Shown here in pieces: positions 7,898 through 16,685 of a stretch of 36,888 nt of DNA (its first letter is position 1; each line of letters starts with the position of its first letter). The translations under genes were made by a program, and so were the position numbers. Source of the stretch: Actinomadura montaniterrae (GTDB lineage: Bacteria; Actinomycetota; Actinomycetes; Streptosporangiales; Streptosporangiaceae); assembly GCF_008923365.1 (NCBI RefSeq), contig NZ_WBMR01000086.1, positions 1 to 36,888 of the forward strand, read 5' to 3'. A model generated the notes under the pieces. The model searched no databases, was not told where the DNA came from, and worked only from the letters and a program-made list of their open reading frames with translations.

Positions 7898-9727
7898 ATG
7901 CTCGATCCGGATCCGCCCTTCCGGCCGGTCCACAGCCACGACGGTTATCACCGGCTGGAGGATCTGGGCCTGATCGGGGACGGCACGACGGCGGCGCTCG
8001 TCGGTCCGGACGGCTCGATTCCGTGGTTGTGCCTGCCCCGATTCGACAGCGACCCGCTGCTGTGCGGCCTCCTGGATCACGAACGCGGCGGCCATTTCAC
8101 TCTCACGGTGGACGGTCTCCGGGAGGCCCGCCAGTACTACGAGCCCGACACCGCAGTGCTGGTGACCGAGATGCGCGGCCCGACCGGCCTGCTCAGGGTC
8201 ACCGACGCGCTGGGGCTCCGCGCGGACGCGGACCTGTCGGACGACGCGGGCGGGAGCCGGGCCGAACTCGTCCGGTCCGCCGTCGTCCTTGACGGGACCG
8301 TCCGCCTGCGAGCGGAGCTGCGGCCCTGGGGCGGCGCGCAGACCCGGGTCCTCGCCAGCGGCCTCGAGGTGCAGGCGCCCAGGCGGCGGGACCTGCGGCT
8401 GCACCTGCGCGCCAACCGGCCGCTGGCCGGCCTGGACACCGTGCACGACCTGCAACAGGGCGATCGTCTCGCCGTGACGCTGTCCTGGGGCCGCGTCCAT
8501 CGCCACCACCGGTTCGATCCTGAGGCGGTGCTGCGGGAGACCGTCGAGGCATGGCGCCGCTGGATGCGGAACTTCGCTTACGCCGGTCCGCAGGAGCCGC
8601 TGGTCCGGCGTGCCGCGATCACGTTGAAGCTGTGCGACGACTGGATCAACGGCTCGCTGGTGGCGGCGCCCACGTCCTCGCTGCCCGCGCCGATCGGCGG
8701 GGTCCGCAACTGGGACTACCGCTACGCCTGGATCCGGGACGCGGCCTTCACCGTGTTCGCGTTCCGCCGCGTCGGATTCGGCTACGAGGCCGACGCCTTC
8801 CTCGGCTGGGTCCTGGACGCCTTCGAGAGCACCCCGCGGCCCCGGATCATGTACACCCTCGGCGGTGATCCCGTCCCCGATGAGGTCCAGGATCCGGGTC
8901 TGGAAGGCTACCGGCGGTCCGCTCCCGTGCGGTGGGGCAACGGCGCCGCCGACCAGCGCCAGCACGACATCTACGGCGAGGTCCTGGACTGCGCCGACCA
9001 GTGGCTCCGCGCCGGCGGCGATCTGCAACCCGCCCTGTGGACCCGGCTGGCCGAGCTGGCCCGGACCGCGCAGACCGCGTGGCGCCAGCCTGACCAGGGC
9101 ATCTGGGAGGTGCGGAGCGAGGGCCGGGTCTTCACGTACTCGGCCGCGATGTGCCAGGTGGCGCTGGACCGCGCCGCGTCGATCGGCGAGCGGCTCGGCC
9201 TGCCCGGACCGCTCAGCACCTGGCGCGACGCGGCCGACGAGCTGCGCCGGCGGATCCTGGAACGCTCCTGGGACGAGGACGCGCAGAGTCTGAGCGAACA
9301 CCTCGACGGCGGCGGAGGGCTGGACGCCAGCCTTCTCGCACTCCCCCTGCGGAAGGTCGTCCCGGCCGATCACCCGCGGATGACCGCCACCACCGCGGCG
9401 GTCGCCGAACGCCTGTCCGCCGGCGACGGCCTGCTGTACCGCTACCTGCACGACCAGTCGCCCGACGGCCTCGCCGGCGACGAGGGAGCCTTCCTGCTGT
9501 GCAGCTTCTGGCTGGTCGAGAACCTCGCGCTGCAGGGCCGGACCGAGCAGGCCGAGGACCTGTACGCCTCGCTGTGCTCCCGCGCCAGTCCACTCGGGTT
9601 GCTGCCCGAGCAGATCGACCCGTCGTCAGGGACGTTCATGGGCAACTTCCCCCAGGCGTTCAGCCACATCGGTGTCATCGCCGGCGGCGTCACGCTCGCC
9701 CGGGCGAGGGAAGGGCGGACAGGATGA
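7898..9727 (+). CDS. Glycoside hydrolase family 15 (trehalase/glucoamylase-like)
   Basis: 609-aa GH15 enzyme. An N-terminal beta-sandwich region (from RLEDLGLIGDG, about residue 20) is followed by the (alpha/alpha)6 barrel, marked by RNWDYRYAWIRDAAFT near residue 270. The candidate general acid is Glu404 (QGIWEVR) and the candidate base is Glu571 (LLPEQIDP). There is no signal peptide, so it should work on cytoplasmic alpha-glucosides. Actinobacterial GH15 proteins of this size include characterised trehalases. ATG 7898 has GAGGAGGA upstream; the gene lies 50 bp after the dehydrogenase and overlaps the next gene by 4 bp (ATGA). In context it would release free glucose. Confidence 0.9.
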   Translation: MLDPDPPFRPVHSHDGYHRLEDLGLIGDGTTAALVGPDGSIPWLCLPRFDSDPLLCGLLDHERGGHFTLTVDGLREARQYYEPDTAVLVTEMRGPTGLLRVTDALGLRADADLSDDAGGSRAELVRSAVVLDGTVRLRAELRPWGGAQTRVLASGLEVQAPRRRDLRLHLRANRPLAGLDTVHDLQQGDRLAVTLSWGRVHRHHRFDPEAVLRETVEAWRRWMRNFAYAGPQEPLVRRAAITLKLCDDWINGSLVAAPTSSLPAPIGGVRNWDYRYAWIRDAAFTVFAFRRVGFGYEADAFLGWVLDAFESTPRPRIMYTLGGDPVPDEVQDPGLEGYRRSAPVRWGNGAADQRQHDIYGEVLDCADQWLRAGGDLQPALWTRLAELARTAQTAWRQPDQGIWEVRSEGRVFTYSAAMCQVALDRAASIGERLGLPGPLSTWRDAADELRRRILERSWDEDAQSLSEHLDGGGGLDASLLALPLRKVVPADHPRMTATTAAVAERLSAGDGLLYRYLHDQSPDGLAGDEGAFLLCSFWLVENLALQGRTEQAEDLYASLCSRASPLGLLPEQIDPSSGTFMGNFPQAFSHIGVIAGGVTLARAREGRTG

Positions 9728-11091
9728 TCGGACGGCTCGTCGTCTTCGGCGCCACCGGCGACCTCAACGCCCGCTACCTGCTGCCCGGCCTGGCCGCCCT
9801 CCGCGCGGCCGGGCACCTCGACGACGGGTTCCAGCTGGTCTGCGCCGACAGGAAGGACTGGGACGACGAGGGCTTCCGCGGCTGGGCGGCCGAGCAGCTC
9901 GACCGGCACGCGAGCTCGTCTCCCGCCGACGCCAGGAGCTGGGTCGCCCGGGCCACCCGGTTCCGGAGAGCCGATGCCACCGACCCCGCCGATCTCGCAT
10001 CCCTCATCGCCGGTGATGGGCCGGTCGCGCTCTATTTCGCCCTCCCCCCGGCCGTGTTCCCCGGCGCCGTCACGGCCGTGCGCGGCGCGGGCCTCCCCCG
10101 GGGCAGCCGGCTCGTCCTGGAGAAGCCCTTCGGCGAGAACCTGACCGACGCGCAGGAGTTGAACCGGCTGCTGTCCGAGGTCGTCCCCGAGCAGGCGGTG
10201 TTCCGCGTCGACCACTTCCTGGCCATGACCACCGTCCAGAACCTGCTCGGCAGCCGCCTGGCCAACCGCGTGCTCGAACCGCTCTGGCACAGCGCGCACA
10301 TCGCCGAGATAGAGATCGTGTGGGACGAGTCCCTCACCCTGGAGGACAGGGCCGGCTACTACGACGGAGTCGGGGCGCTCAAGGACATGGTGCAGAACCA
10401 CCTCCTCCAGGTGCTGTGCCTGGTGGCCATGGAGCCCCCGCTCAGCCTGAGCGAGCGCGACCTCCGCGACCGGAAGATCGATGTGCTGCGCTCGGTGCGC
10501 CCGCTCACCGACGAGGACGTCCTGCGCCGCACCCGCCGGGCGCGCTATCTCGCCGGCCGCATCGGCGACCGCAGGGTTCCCGCCTACGTCGACGAGGACG
10601 GCGTGGACCCGCAGGGACGCACCGAGACCTTCGCCGAGGTGGAACTGCGACTGGACAGCTGGCGCTGGTCCGGCACCACCTTCCGGCTCCGCACCGGCAA
10701 GGCGCTCGAGCACGACCGCAAGGAGGTCGCGGTCCGCTTCCGGCCCGTCCCTCACCTGCCCTTCGGCCATAGCGGGGACGCCGTGCCCAACGTGCTCCGC
10801 TTCGGGCTCGACCCGGAGAGCGTGACCCTGGCGCTCACCGGAATCGGCCCCGGTCCGCAGACCCTCACACCGCTGACCATGACCGCCCAGATGGAGCCCG
10901 CCGACCTGCCCGCCTACGGCCGGCTGCTCCTGGACGTCCTGCGGGGCGACGCCGCCCTGTCCATCCGGGGCGACGAAGCCGAAGAGGCATGGCGGGTCCT
11001 CGCCCCGGTCATGTCCGCCTGGTCCGACGACCTCGTGCCTCTTGAGGAGTATCCAGCCGGTTCCAGCGGACCCGGCCCCAGGGACCAGTAG
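9724..11091 (+). CDS. Glucose-6-phosphate dehydrogenase-like protein
   Basis: 455 aa, a little shorter than typical Zwf (about 480-510). It has the NADP-binding motif GATGDL (about residues 9-14), EKPFG (133-137), RVDHFL (161-166) with His164, and the YYDGVGALKDMVQNH block with the predicted catalytic His226. In true Zwf the active-site motif is RIDHYLGKE, whose lysine binds the phosphate; here the equivalent position is Met168 and Gly is Ala. The sugar or phosphate specificity may therefore differ. The start ATG 9724 overlaps the GH15 stop, so translation is coupled. I withhold the symbol zwf because of the lost lysine. The expected product would be a sugar lactone. Confidence 0.82.
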   Translation: MIGRLVVFGATGDLNARYLLPGLAALRAAGHLDDGFQLVCADRKDWDDEGFRGWAAEQLDRHASSSPADARSWVARATRFRRADATDPADLASLIAGDGPVALYFALPPAVFPGAVTAVRGAGLPRGSRLVLEKPFGENLTDAQELNRLLSEVVPEQAVFRVDHFLAMTTVQNLLGSRLANRVLEPLWHSAHIAEIEIVWDESLTLEDRAGYYDGVGALKDMVQNHLLQVLCLVAMEPPLSLSERDLRDRKIDVLRSVRPLTDEDVLRRTRRARYLAGRIGDRRVPAYVDEDGVDPQGRTETFAEVELRLDSWRWSGTTFRLRTGKALEHDRKEVAVRFRPVPHLPFGHSGDAVPNVLRFGLDPESVTLALTGIGPGPQTLTPLTMTAQMEPADLPAYGRLLLDVLRGDAALSIRGDEAEEAWRVLAPVMSAWSDDLVPLEEYPAGSSGPGPRDQ

Positions 11092-11127
11092 GCGCAGGAC
11101 GGAACCGGCCCGGACGGGCGATGGCGA

Positions 11128-11979
11128 TCAACCCGCGAACTCGCGTACCGGCCTGCCCTTCACGCCCGCCATCGCCCGGAACAGCGACCCGGCGGGCGAA
11201 TCGTCGCCGGGAGGAAGGCCCTCGCGGGAAGTGGAGATGAAAAGCTCGTCCAAGCCCGGACCACCGAAGGCGCACGCGGTGACTCCCCGCACCGGCACCT
11301 CCACCACCTCATCCAGGACGCCACCCGGCGTATACCGGCGCACAGCCCCGCCCTGATTCAACGCGACCCACACCCCGCCCTCCGCGTCAACGGTCAGGCC
11401 GTCCGGGGCACCGTCCTCGGGAGGGATCGACGCGAACGTCCGCCCCCCGGTCAAACCCTCGGCCCCGTCGAAGTCGAATACCGCGACCTCTTGCGTGGCC
11501 GTGTCGACGTAGTACGCCAAGCGTCCATCCGGGCTCCAGTCCAGCCCGTTCGAAATCGTCACGCCGTCCAACACCACGACCGTGGAACCATCCGGATCGA
11601 GCCGATAGAGAGCACCCGCACCCGGCGTCTTGCCATAGGCCATGGAACCGCAGTAGAAACGGCCCTCCGGATCACAGCCCCCGTCGTTCATACGGACGCC
11701 CTCATCGCCCCACAGTTCCGGCAGGACCATCATCGTGCCGTCGGCGTCCTCGAGCGCGAAACCCCGCCCGACCGCGATGACCGCACCCCCGTCACGCCGG
11801 GGGCGCAGCGCGGCCGCGACACCGCCGACATGCCGCCGGCCGACCGTCCCATCGGCCCCCAGCGACATCACATCACCGGCCAGCATGTCCACCCACCGCA
11901 GCCCTCCCCAGCGCGACGACCAGACCGGCCCTTCACCGTGAAAAGTCACCGGATCAGTGACCTGCTCAGCACGCGGCAA
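11128..11979 (-). CDS. SMP-30/gluconolactonase-like beta-propeller lactonase
   Basis: 283 aa from TTG 11979, which has GGAGGT 8 nt upstream; longer in-frame starts (Met at 12036 or 12096) add residues with no family match. The six-bladed SMP-30 fold is indicated by HGEGPVW (metal Glu), NDGGCDPEGRFYCGSM, SNGLDWSPDGRLAYYVDT (metal Asn and Asp region) and PDGLTVDAEGGVWVA (metal Asp). Members hydrolyse sugar lactones using Ca or Zn. The gene faces the end of the dehydrogenase gene across 36 bp, so lactone formation and opening are encoded next to each other. There is no signal peptide. Confidence 0.85.
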   Translation of the reverse strand: MPRAEQVTDPVTFHGEGPVWSSRWGGLRWVDMLAGDVMSLGADGTVGRRHVGGVAAALRPRRDGGAVIAVGRGFALEDADGTMMVLPELWGDEGVRMNDGGCDPEGRFYCGSMAYGKTPGAGALYRLDPDGSTVVVLDGVTISNGLDWSPDGRLAYYVDTATQEVAVFDFDGAEGLTGGRTFASIPPEDGAPDGLTVDAEGGVWVALNQGGAVRRYTPGGVLDEVVEVPVRGVTACAFGGPGLDELFISTSREGLPPGDDSPAGSLFRAMAGVKGRPVREFAG

Positions 11980-12511
11980 ATCCTTGCACCTCCAACCACC
12001 CGGCACACCGAAAAATTGAGCCCAGTGCAGCTGCATCACCGATCCCCTACCCCGAGCCGCACCCCGAAACGCCACCCAGAAACAACGGTAAACCATGCCA
12101 TACTAAACAGAAAACGACCCACTAGTACGGCAGCCGTAAAACGTGATTCGCTCGACGGCGACCAAGGATCACGCGTTGTCGTTCGCTCGGATGGTGTCGG
12201 CAGCAAAGGGACCCTCAGTAGAGGGCAACCGCTCTTCGACCGATACCTTCCTCCGCCGAGGGCATGTTCCGCAGGTTCCCTCCAAGAGGGAACCTCATCG
12301 CAGTAACCGGCGGTCGACGGCGATTCCGGAGGGACACTGAGGGGCGAGGCGATGGGGCGGGCGAGCCTTGAGGCCTTTCGGGATGCGATTGAGGCGGGTG
12401 CGGGGTCGATTTGCGCGCATAAATCTGCCTCGCCCCAAAACCTTCGGTGAGGTGCGGTCTGCACCCTTGCCGGATTTGCATACGCCTGGGCACCTGACGT
12501 ACAGCCGGGTC
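11980..12511. other. Intergenic region upstream of the lactonase gene
   Basis: About 530 bp between the lactonase start and the decayed transposase. It should contain the lactonase promoter on the minus strand. Frames open here on both strands lack recognisable domains and ribosome binding sites. No repeat or hairpin stood out. Confidence 0.4.
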
Positions 12512-13024
12512 ATGAGCAGGCGCCGTGGTTGTCCCAGTGATCTGTCCGATGCCCGCCAGGCGTTGATCGAGCCGGTCCTGACCGCCTGCCACGAGGAACG
12601 CATGGCCAGTGCGCCGTCCATCGGCCGTCTATTCGCCGAGCTCACCGGGCTGCTCCGCTTGGTCCGCGAACAGGAGGGGCACCGGGCCCAGCCCAGCGCC
12701 CCCATCATCGACTCCCCAAGCGTCAAGACCACCATCGACGTGCCCACCGCCGGCCAGGACACCGATGCCGGCAAGAAGATCGTGGGCCGCAAACGCCACA
12801 TCGTCACCGACACCCACGGCCTGCCGCTGGCGGTGCTGGTCACCGCGGCCAGCGCGCCGGACGGCACCGCCGGCACGCAGCCGCCGACCGGTGTGGCCGC
12901 GACCCACCCGACGATCACCAAGGCACGGGCCGACACCGCCTACCGCACCAAGGCCATCAACCACGCCGCCACCCTCGGCATCGCCCTGGAGCCCGTCCAC
13001 CACGCCCCCGCCACCGTCGCCTAG
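12512..13024 (+). pseudogene. Decayed IS5-like transposase fragment
   Basis: From ATG 12512 the frame reads SDLSDARQALIEPVL, typical of the N-terminus of actinobacterial IS5-superfamily transposases, then jumps to LRLVREQEG and the DDE core (PIIDSPSVKTT, GKKIVGRKRHIVTDTHGLPL). About 50-60 residues between these blocks are missing. The frame ends at TAG 13022-13024, where the next IS element begins, so the last third with the catalytic Glu is absent. The missing 3' part is not found beyond that element, so this is not a simple nested insertion. It is a dead remnant. Confidence 0.8.
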
Positions 13025-13039
13025 GGCCTGTTTCTTGGA

Positions 13040-13979
13040 TCAGGTGCGTAGCCAGATGAGTAGGACGGCGATGGTGATGGTGCCGGTGAACAGGTAGCGG
13101 CGTTTGTCGAAGCGGGTCGCGACGGCGCGGAACTGCTTGAGGCGGTTGATGGCGCGTTCGACGGTGTTGCGCTGCTTGTAGCGCTCGGGGTCGAAGCCGG
13201 GCGGTCGGCCGCCGCGGCGTCCGCGGTCGCGGCGGTGCTGCCGCTGGTCGGTCGGCACGGGAATAGTGTGTCCGATCCCGCGTCGGCGCAGATACGCCCG
13301 GTTGGCGCGCGAGGAGTGGGCCGCGAGGAGTAGGCCTTGTCGGCCAGCACGTGCTCGGGACGGCGGCGTGGGCGGCCCGGCCCCAGCCGTGCGACACCGA
13401 TGGCGTCCAGGACCGCGATGAACTGCGGGCTGTCGCCCCACTGACCGGGAGTGACCAGGAACGACAGGACCCTGCAGCGGCCGTCGGCGGCCAGATGAAT
13501 CTTGGTGGACAACCCGCCGCGGGAACGTCCTAGTGCTTCGCCTGCCGGGCCACCTCCTCCAGCAGGGCCACCAACTCGCGCCATGACGGGTTGTCCTGGT
13601 TCGTCCCGGCGCCGTCCCCCCTTTCAGGTGAGGCGGGTGGCGGCCGGTGCGGGGCGCCGGCCGCGTGCTGATGCGCCCGCTCGATCGTGGAATCGACCGA
13701 TACCCGCCAGTCGATGTCACCGGCGGCGTCGGCCTGGGCCCGCACCACCTGAAGCAGCCGTTCCCAGGTCCCGTCCGCCGACCAGCGCCGAAACCGCTTG
13801 TAGACGGTGATCCACTCCCCGAACTCGGTCGGCAGATCACGCCAGGGCACACCGGTCCGCACCCGATGACAGATCCCATTGATCACCTGCCGGTGATCGA
13901 CCCACCGTCCACCCCGCCCGCCGGTCGGCGGCAGCAACGGCGCCAGCCGCTCCCACTGCGCATCGGTCAAAGTCACCAC
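13040..13979 (-). pseudogene. IS5-family transposase, in three frames
   Basis: The N-terminal frame (13979 to 13530) carries LTDAQWERLAPLLPP, WRDLPTEFGEW and DSTIERAHQHA (first catalytic Asp). The middle frame (to about 13330) carries GRSRGGLSTKIHLAADGRCR and VLADKAYSS (second Asp). The last frame (to 13040) carries RRRGIGHTIPVP and KQRNTVERAINRLK (catalytic Glu). The first change of frame is -1 and could be programmed frameshifting. The second falls exactly at a 14-bp tandem duplication (13309-13322 and 13323-13336) and must be a mutation. The domestic copy should be inactive, although its ends could still be moved by a related transposase. Confidence 0.85.
13309..13336. repeat. 14-bp tandem duplication inside the transposase
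   Basis: GCGAGGAGTGGGCC at 13309-13322 is followed directly by GCGAGGAGTAGGCC at 13323-13336, one mismatch. Removing one copy restores the reading frame from AYSSR to ANRAYLRRRG, so this is a frame-breaking duplication. Confidence 0.8.
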
Positions 13980-14139
13980 GACCCATCAACCCACAGTGAC
14001 CCAACCAACGCCCACCGTCAGCCGATCCAAGAAACAGGCCCTAGGGACGGTCCAGCGGATGCACAGGGTCGGCGTCAACGATCGTGTTGCGCAGGCTTCC
14101 GAGGCCTTCGATGGTCGCGACGACCCTCATCACTCGGCT

Positions 14140-14565
14140 TCAGCCACGGGTACTTCTCCTCGCCGTGCGTCCGCGACAGCTCGAGGATGCACCCTGTGCC
14201 GCACGTGCCCGAGCCGATGACGGGAGAGCAGCCGGCGTGGTGCTCGAAATCCAGGTCCCCACGCCCTGATCGACGAGGCCCGATAGCAGGACAGCGCAGA
14301 CGAGCCCGGAAAAGACGACCAGGAAATACGTCGCGCTGAACTCAGGCCGGTCCCCCGGGATCGTCAGTGCGTCCGTGACGCCGAGGCCAGGGCGGAACAG
14401 AGTTCCGATAACCGCCCTGGCAGTGCCCTGATGAACAGGGCTCCCACGCCGACGGCGGCCAGGTTCGATATCCCGAGTCGTCACGTAGAAACGCCGGGGC
14501 CGGAGACGAGAAGAAGACCGTTCACTCTGGAGGACGCGGCGACGAGCGCACCGAACGCTAGTCAC
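14140..14565 (-). CDS. Hypothetical protein with one hydrophobic segment (doubtful)
   Basis: Open frame of 141 aa in the 657-bp stretch between the IS element and the NmrA-like gene. The only notable content is one hydrophobic segment (FLVVFSGLVCAVLLSGLV, about residues 81-98) that could be a membrane helix. The N- and C-terminal parts are Arg/Ser-rich, as in GC-driven false frames, and no good ribosome binding site precedes the start. It may be a remnant of a membrane protein gene cut by the IS. I do not recognise a family; the rest of 14045-14701 shows nothing I can support. Confidence 0.25.
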   Translation of the reverse strand: MTSVRCARRRVLQSERSSSRLRPRRFYVTTRDIEPGRRRRGSPVHQGTARAVIGTLFRPGLGVTDALTIPGDRPEFSATYFLVVFSGLVCAVLLSGLVDQGVGTWISSTTPAALPSSARARAAQGASSSCRGRTARRSTRG

Positions 14566-14701
14566 AAGCCGTAGCGATCACTACGAAGGGCTACTCGGGT
14601 CTCATCGCAGCTTGCTGAGTGGGGGCGTGACGGCGACCGGACAGTCGTCCAGCCGACTGTTCGTGCCCTGCCTAGGCGACGGCGTCCGGTTGTTGCTCGT
14701 C

Positions 14702-15553
14702 TCAGCGCCAGGCTCCCACTGCGCCACGCGCGTATTCGGCAAAGGCGATCGGCGCCCGCCCGGTGACGTGGAGCACATCGTCGGTCGGCTGTGCTGCCCA
14801 GCCCTGGCGGATCCCGTCGTACATCGCGGCGTAGAAGTCGACGACGTGGACCGGGACTCCGGCGCCGAGCGCGGTGGAGCGGAACTCGTCCGGGGCGATG
14901 GGTCGGTAGCGCACCTGCCTGCCCGCCGAAGCGGACACGATGTCGGTGAGCTCGGCGAACGAGAGCGCGTCGGGGCCGGTCGGCGCATACGTCTTGCCCT
15001 CGTGGCCGTCCTCGGTCAGTGCCACCGCGGCGACCGCGGCCACGTCCGCCACTGAGACAGGAGCCACGCGACCGTCGCCGGCCGGGACAGTCACGACACC
15101 ATCGCGCACGCCCTGAACGATTGCCGGATACTCGGTGAAGATCTCATCGAAGACGTTCGGCCGCAGAATCGTGCTCGGCACAGGCGACTTCTCGACGAGA
15201 TGTTCCACTCGCCGCATCGGAAACTCCTCGTCGGCGAGATGAGCGGTCGCGTTGGAGAGATGGACCAGCCTGCGCACCCCTGCCGTGGTGGCGGCGTCGA
15301 GCAGCGCCGTGACGTCCTCGGTGGCGTCGGCAGCGGCCGGCTGCAGCACCTGGTAGATCCCGTCGGCCCCCTCCAGAGCCGGGCCGTATGTGCGCCGGTC
15401 AGACCATTCGAAGCGGACCGGTTCGACGCCGGGCTTCGGCCGTCCCGGGTTGCGGGAGGCCGCACGGACCACGACTCCTCGATCGAGGAGCTCCGCAACG
15501 AGACGCCGACCGGTCCGGCCGGTCGCCCCCAGAACGAGAACAGTGGTGCCCAT
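14702..15553 (-). CDS. NmrA-like NAD(P)-binding oxidoreductase
   Basis: 283-aa atypical short-chain dehydrogenase of the NmrA/NAD(P)H-binding type. It has an N-terminal LVLGATGRTGRRL dinucleotide loop (about residues 5-17), Rossmann strands with RAASRNP, a GIYQVLQPAA block, VHLSNATAH and ILRPNVFDEIF. There is no classical Tyr-x-x-x-Lys, so it may be a redox sensor or a reductase of quinone-like compounds. Start ATG 15553 has GGGGGCGAAG upstream; the frame open further upstream is the shadow of the divergent gene. It is divergent from the AraC-type regulator across 69 bp, which suggests that regulator controls it. Confidence 0.85.
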   Translation of the reverse strand: MGTTVLVLGATGRTGRRLVAELLDRGVVVRAASRNPGRPKPGVEPVRFEWSDRRTYGPALEGADGIYQVLQPAAADATEDVTALLDAATTAGVRRLVHLSNATAHLADEEFPMRRVEHLVEKSPVPSTILRPNVFDEIFTEYPAIVQGVRDGVVTVPAGDGRVAPVSVADVAAVAAVALTEDGHEGKTYAPTGPDALSFAELTDIVSASAGRQVRYRPIAPDEFRSTALGAGVPVHVVDFYAAMYDGIRQGWAAQPTDDVLHVTGRAPIAFAEYARGAVGAWR

Positions 15554-15622
15554 GCTTCGCCCCCAGCGAGTAGGTTGACCGTGAACGATTGACACCGTAG
15601 GAGCGCTTTCAGGGCACGATCC

Positions 15623-16642
15623 ATGACGGTTTCCGACCAATCCATATCCGAAACTGCCCAACGCGACGTCGTCACCGACGTGTTGGCCGACATCGTCGCC
15701 GCCACCCGCACCGGCAGCGTCGCCTACGGCCGAACGCGGCTGAGCGGACCCTGGAGCATCGCGTTCGCCCCGCGTTCGATCGCCACCGTCCATGTGGTCA
15801 TCACCGGGGCGTACTACCTGACTCCCGACGGTGGTGAGCCGATCCTGCTCGCCCAGGGTGACGTCGCCCTCCTGCCCTCCGGTATCGGCCACGTCGTCTC
15901 CGATGCCGTGGGACGTCGAGCGCGGCCCTTCGAGGAGGTGTTCGGCGGGACGCTCGAGGGGATGTCCAGCGCCGATCTCGTCCTCGAGGGGGAGGGGCCG
16001 ATCACAGGCCTGCTGTGCGGGGCCTACCTGCTGAAGCATGCGCCGCACCACCCGTTCACCGAGTCGCTGCCTGCCGTGGTGCACATCACGGCAGGCCAAG
16101 CCCGCGGCAGCAGCCTGGCCGCGGCCCTCGGCCTGCTCGCCGCAGAGGTCGACGGTGATTCACCGGGTGCACCCGCGGTCGTGGCATCCCTGCTGGACCT
16201 GCTGTTCGTCTACGTCCTGCGTTCCTGGCTCGTCACGCGGGCCGGCGGGGCCGAGGGCTGGGCCAGGGCGCTACAGGATCCGGCGGTCGGCACCGCACTC
16301 GCTCTCGTCCACGGTGATCCAGGCCGGCCGTGGACGGTGCAGGCCCTCGCGCAGGCCGCCGGTGCTTCACAAACCGGATTCAGCCGCCGCTTCACGACGC
16401 TGACCGGCCAGACGCCAATGGCCTACGTCACCGCGTGGCGGATGACGGTCGCCGCCCGGCTGCTGCGCGAGGGGCAGGCACCGCTGCGCCGCATCGCGCG
16501 CGAGGTCGGCTACGATTCAGAGTTCGCCTTCGCCCGTGCCTTCAAGCGCGTCGTCGGCCAGCCCCCCGGCCGCTACCGCGCCGCGCACCGGCCGGAGCAC
16601 GGACCTCTTGCCGGACTTCGGTCGGCATCGCCACTGCCCTGA
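15623..16642 (+). CDS. AraC-family transcriptional regulator with cupin domain
   Basis: 339 aa. An N-terminal cupin-like ligand domain (about residues 25-200, with PDGGEPILLAQGDVALLP) is followed by the AraC DNA-binding domain. Both helix-turn-helix units are visible: WTVQALAQAAGASQTGFSRRF (first, about residues 235-255) and LRRIAREVGYDSEFAFARAF (second), ending with the family signature GQPPGRYR. Start ATG 15623 follows AGGGCACGATCC. It is divergent from the NmrA-like reductase, the usual layout for a regulator and its target. The ligand is unknown. Confidence 0.9.
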   Translation: MTVSDQSISETAQRDVVTDVLADIVAATRTGSVAYGRTRLSGPWSIAFAPRSIATVHVVITGAYYLTPDGGEPILLAQGDVALLPSGIGHVVSDAVGRRARPFEEVFGGTLEGMSSADLVLEGEGPITGLLCGAYLLKHAPHHPFTESLPAVVHITAGQARGSSLAAALGLLAAEVDGDSPGAPAVVASLLDLLFVYVLRSWLVTRAGGAEGWARALQDPAVGTALALVHGDPGRPWTVQALAQAAGASQTGFSRRFTTLTGQTPMAYVTAWRMTVAARLLREGQAPLRRIAREVGYDSEFAFARAFKRVVGQPPGRYRAAHRPEHGPLAGLRSASPLP

Positions 16643-16672
16643 TTGCCTCCGCCGTCTCACCAAGTGAGGCAA
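16643..16672. terminator. Possible bidirectional terminator
   Basis: Between the convergent AraC and kinase genes, TTGCCTC (16643-16649) can pair with GAGGCAA (16666-16672), or CTCAC (16656-16660) with GTGAG (16664-16668). There is no clear U tract; weak but well placed. Confidence 0.3.
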
Positions 16673-16685
16673 GGTCTTGACAGTG

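Larger units (their letters stand above)
13025..14040 (-). mobile_element. IS5-family insertion sequence with terminal inverted repeats
   Basis: A 1016-bp element bounded by perfect 16-bp inverted repeats (GGCCTGTTTCTTGGAT at 13025-13040, its complement at 14025-14040) and flanked on both sides by CTAG (13021-13024 and 14041-14044), a probable target duplication. Because CTAG is itself a palindrome the exact TA or CTAG boundary is ambiguous. The transposase is on the minus strand and frameshifted. Confidence 0.9.

Noticed and set aside
12295..12936. 213-codon minus-strand frame over the decayed transposase
   Set aside because: Antisense shadow of the transposase fragment with no recognisable domain.
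14702..16099. 465-codon version of the NmrA-like gene
   Set aside because: The extra N-terminal part lies antisense to the AraC gene and precedes the obvious Rossmann start at 15553.
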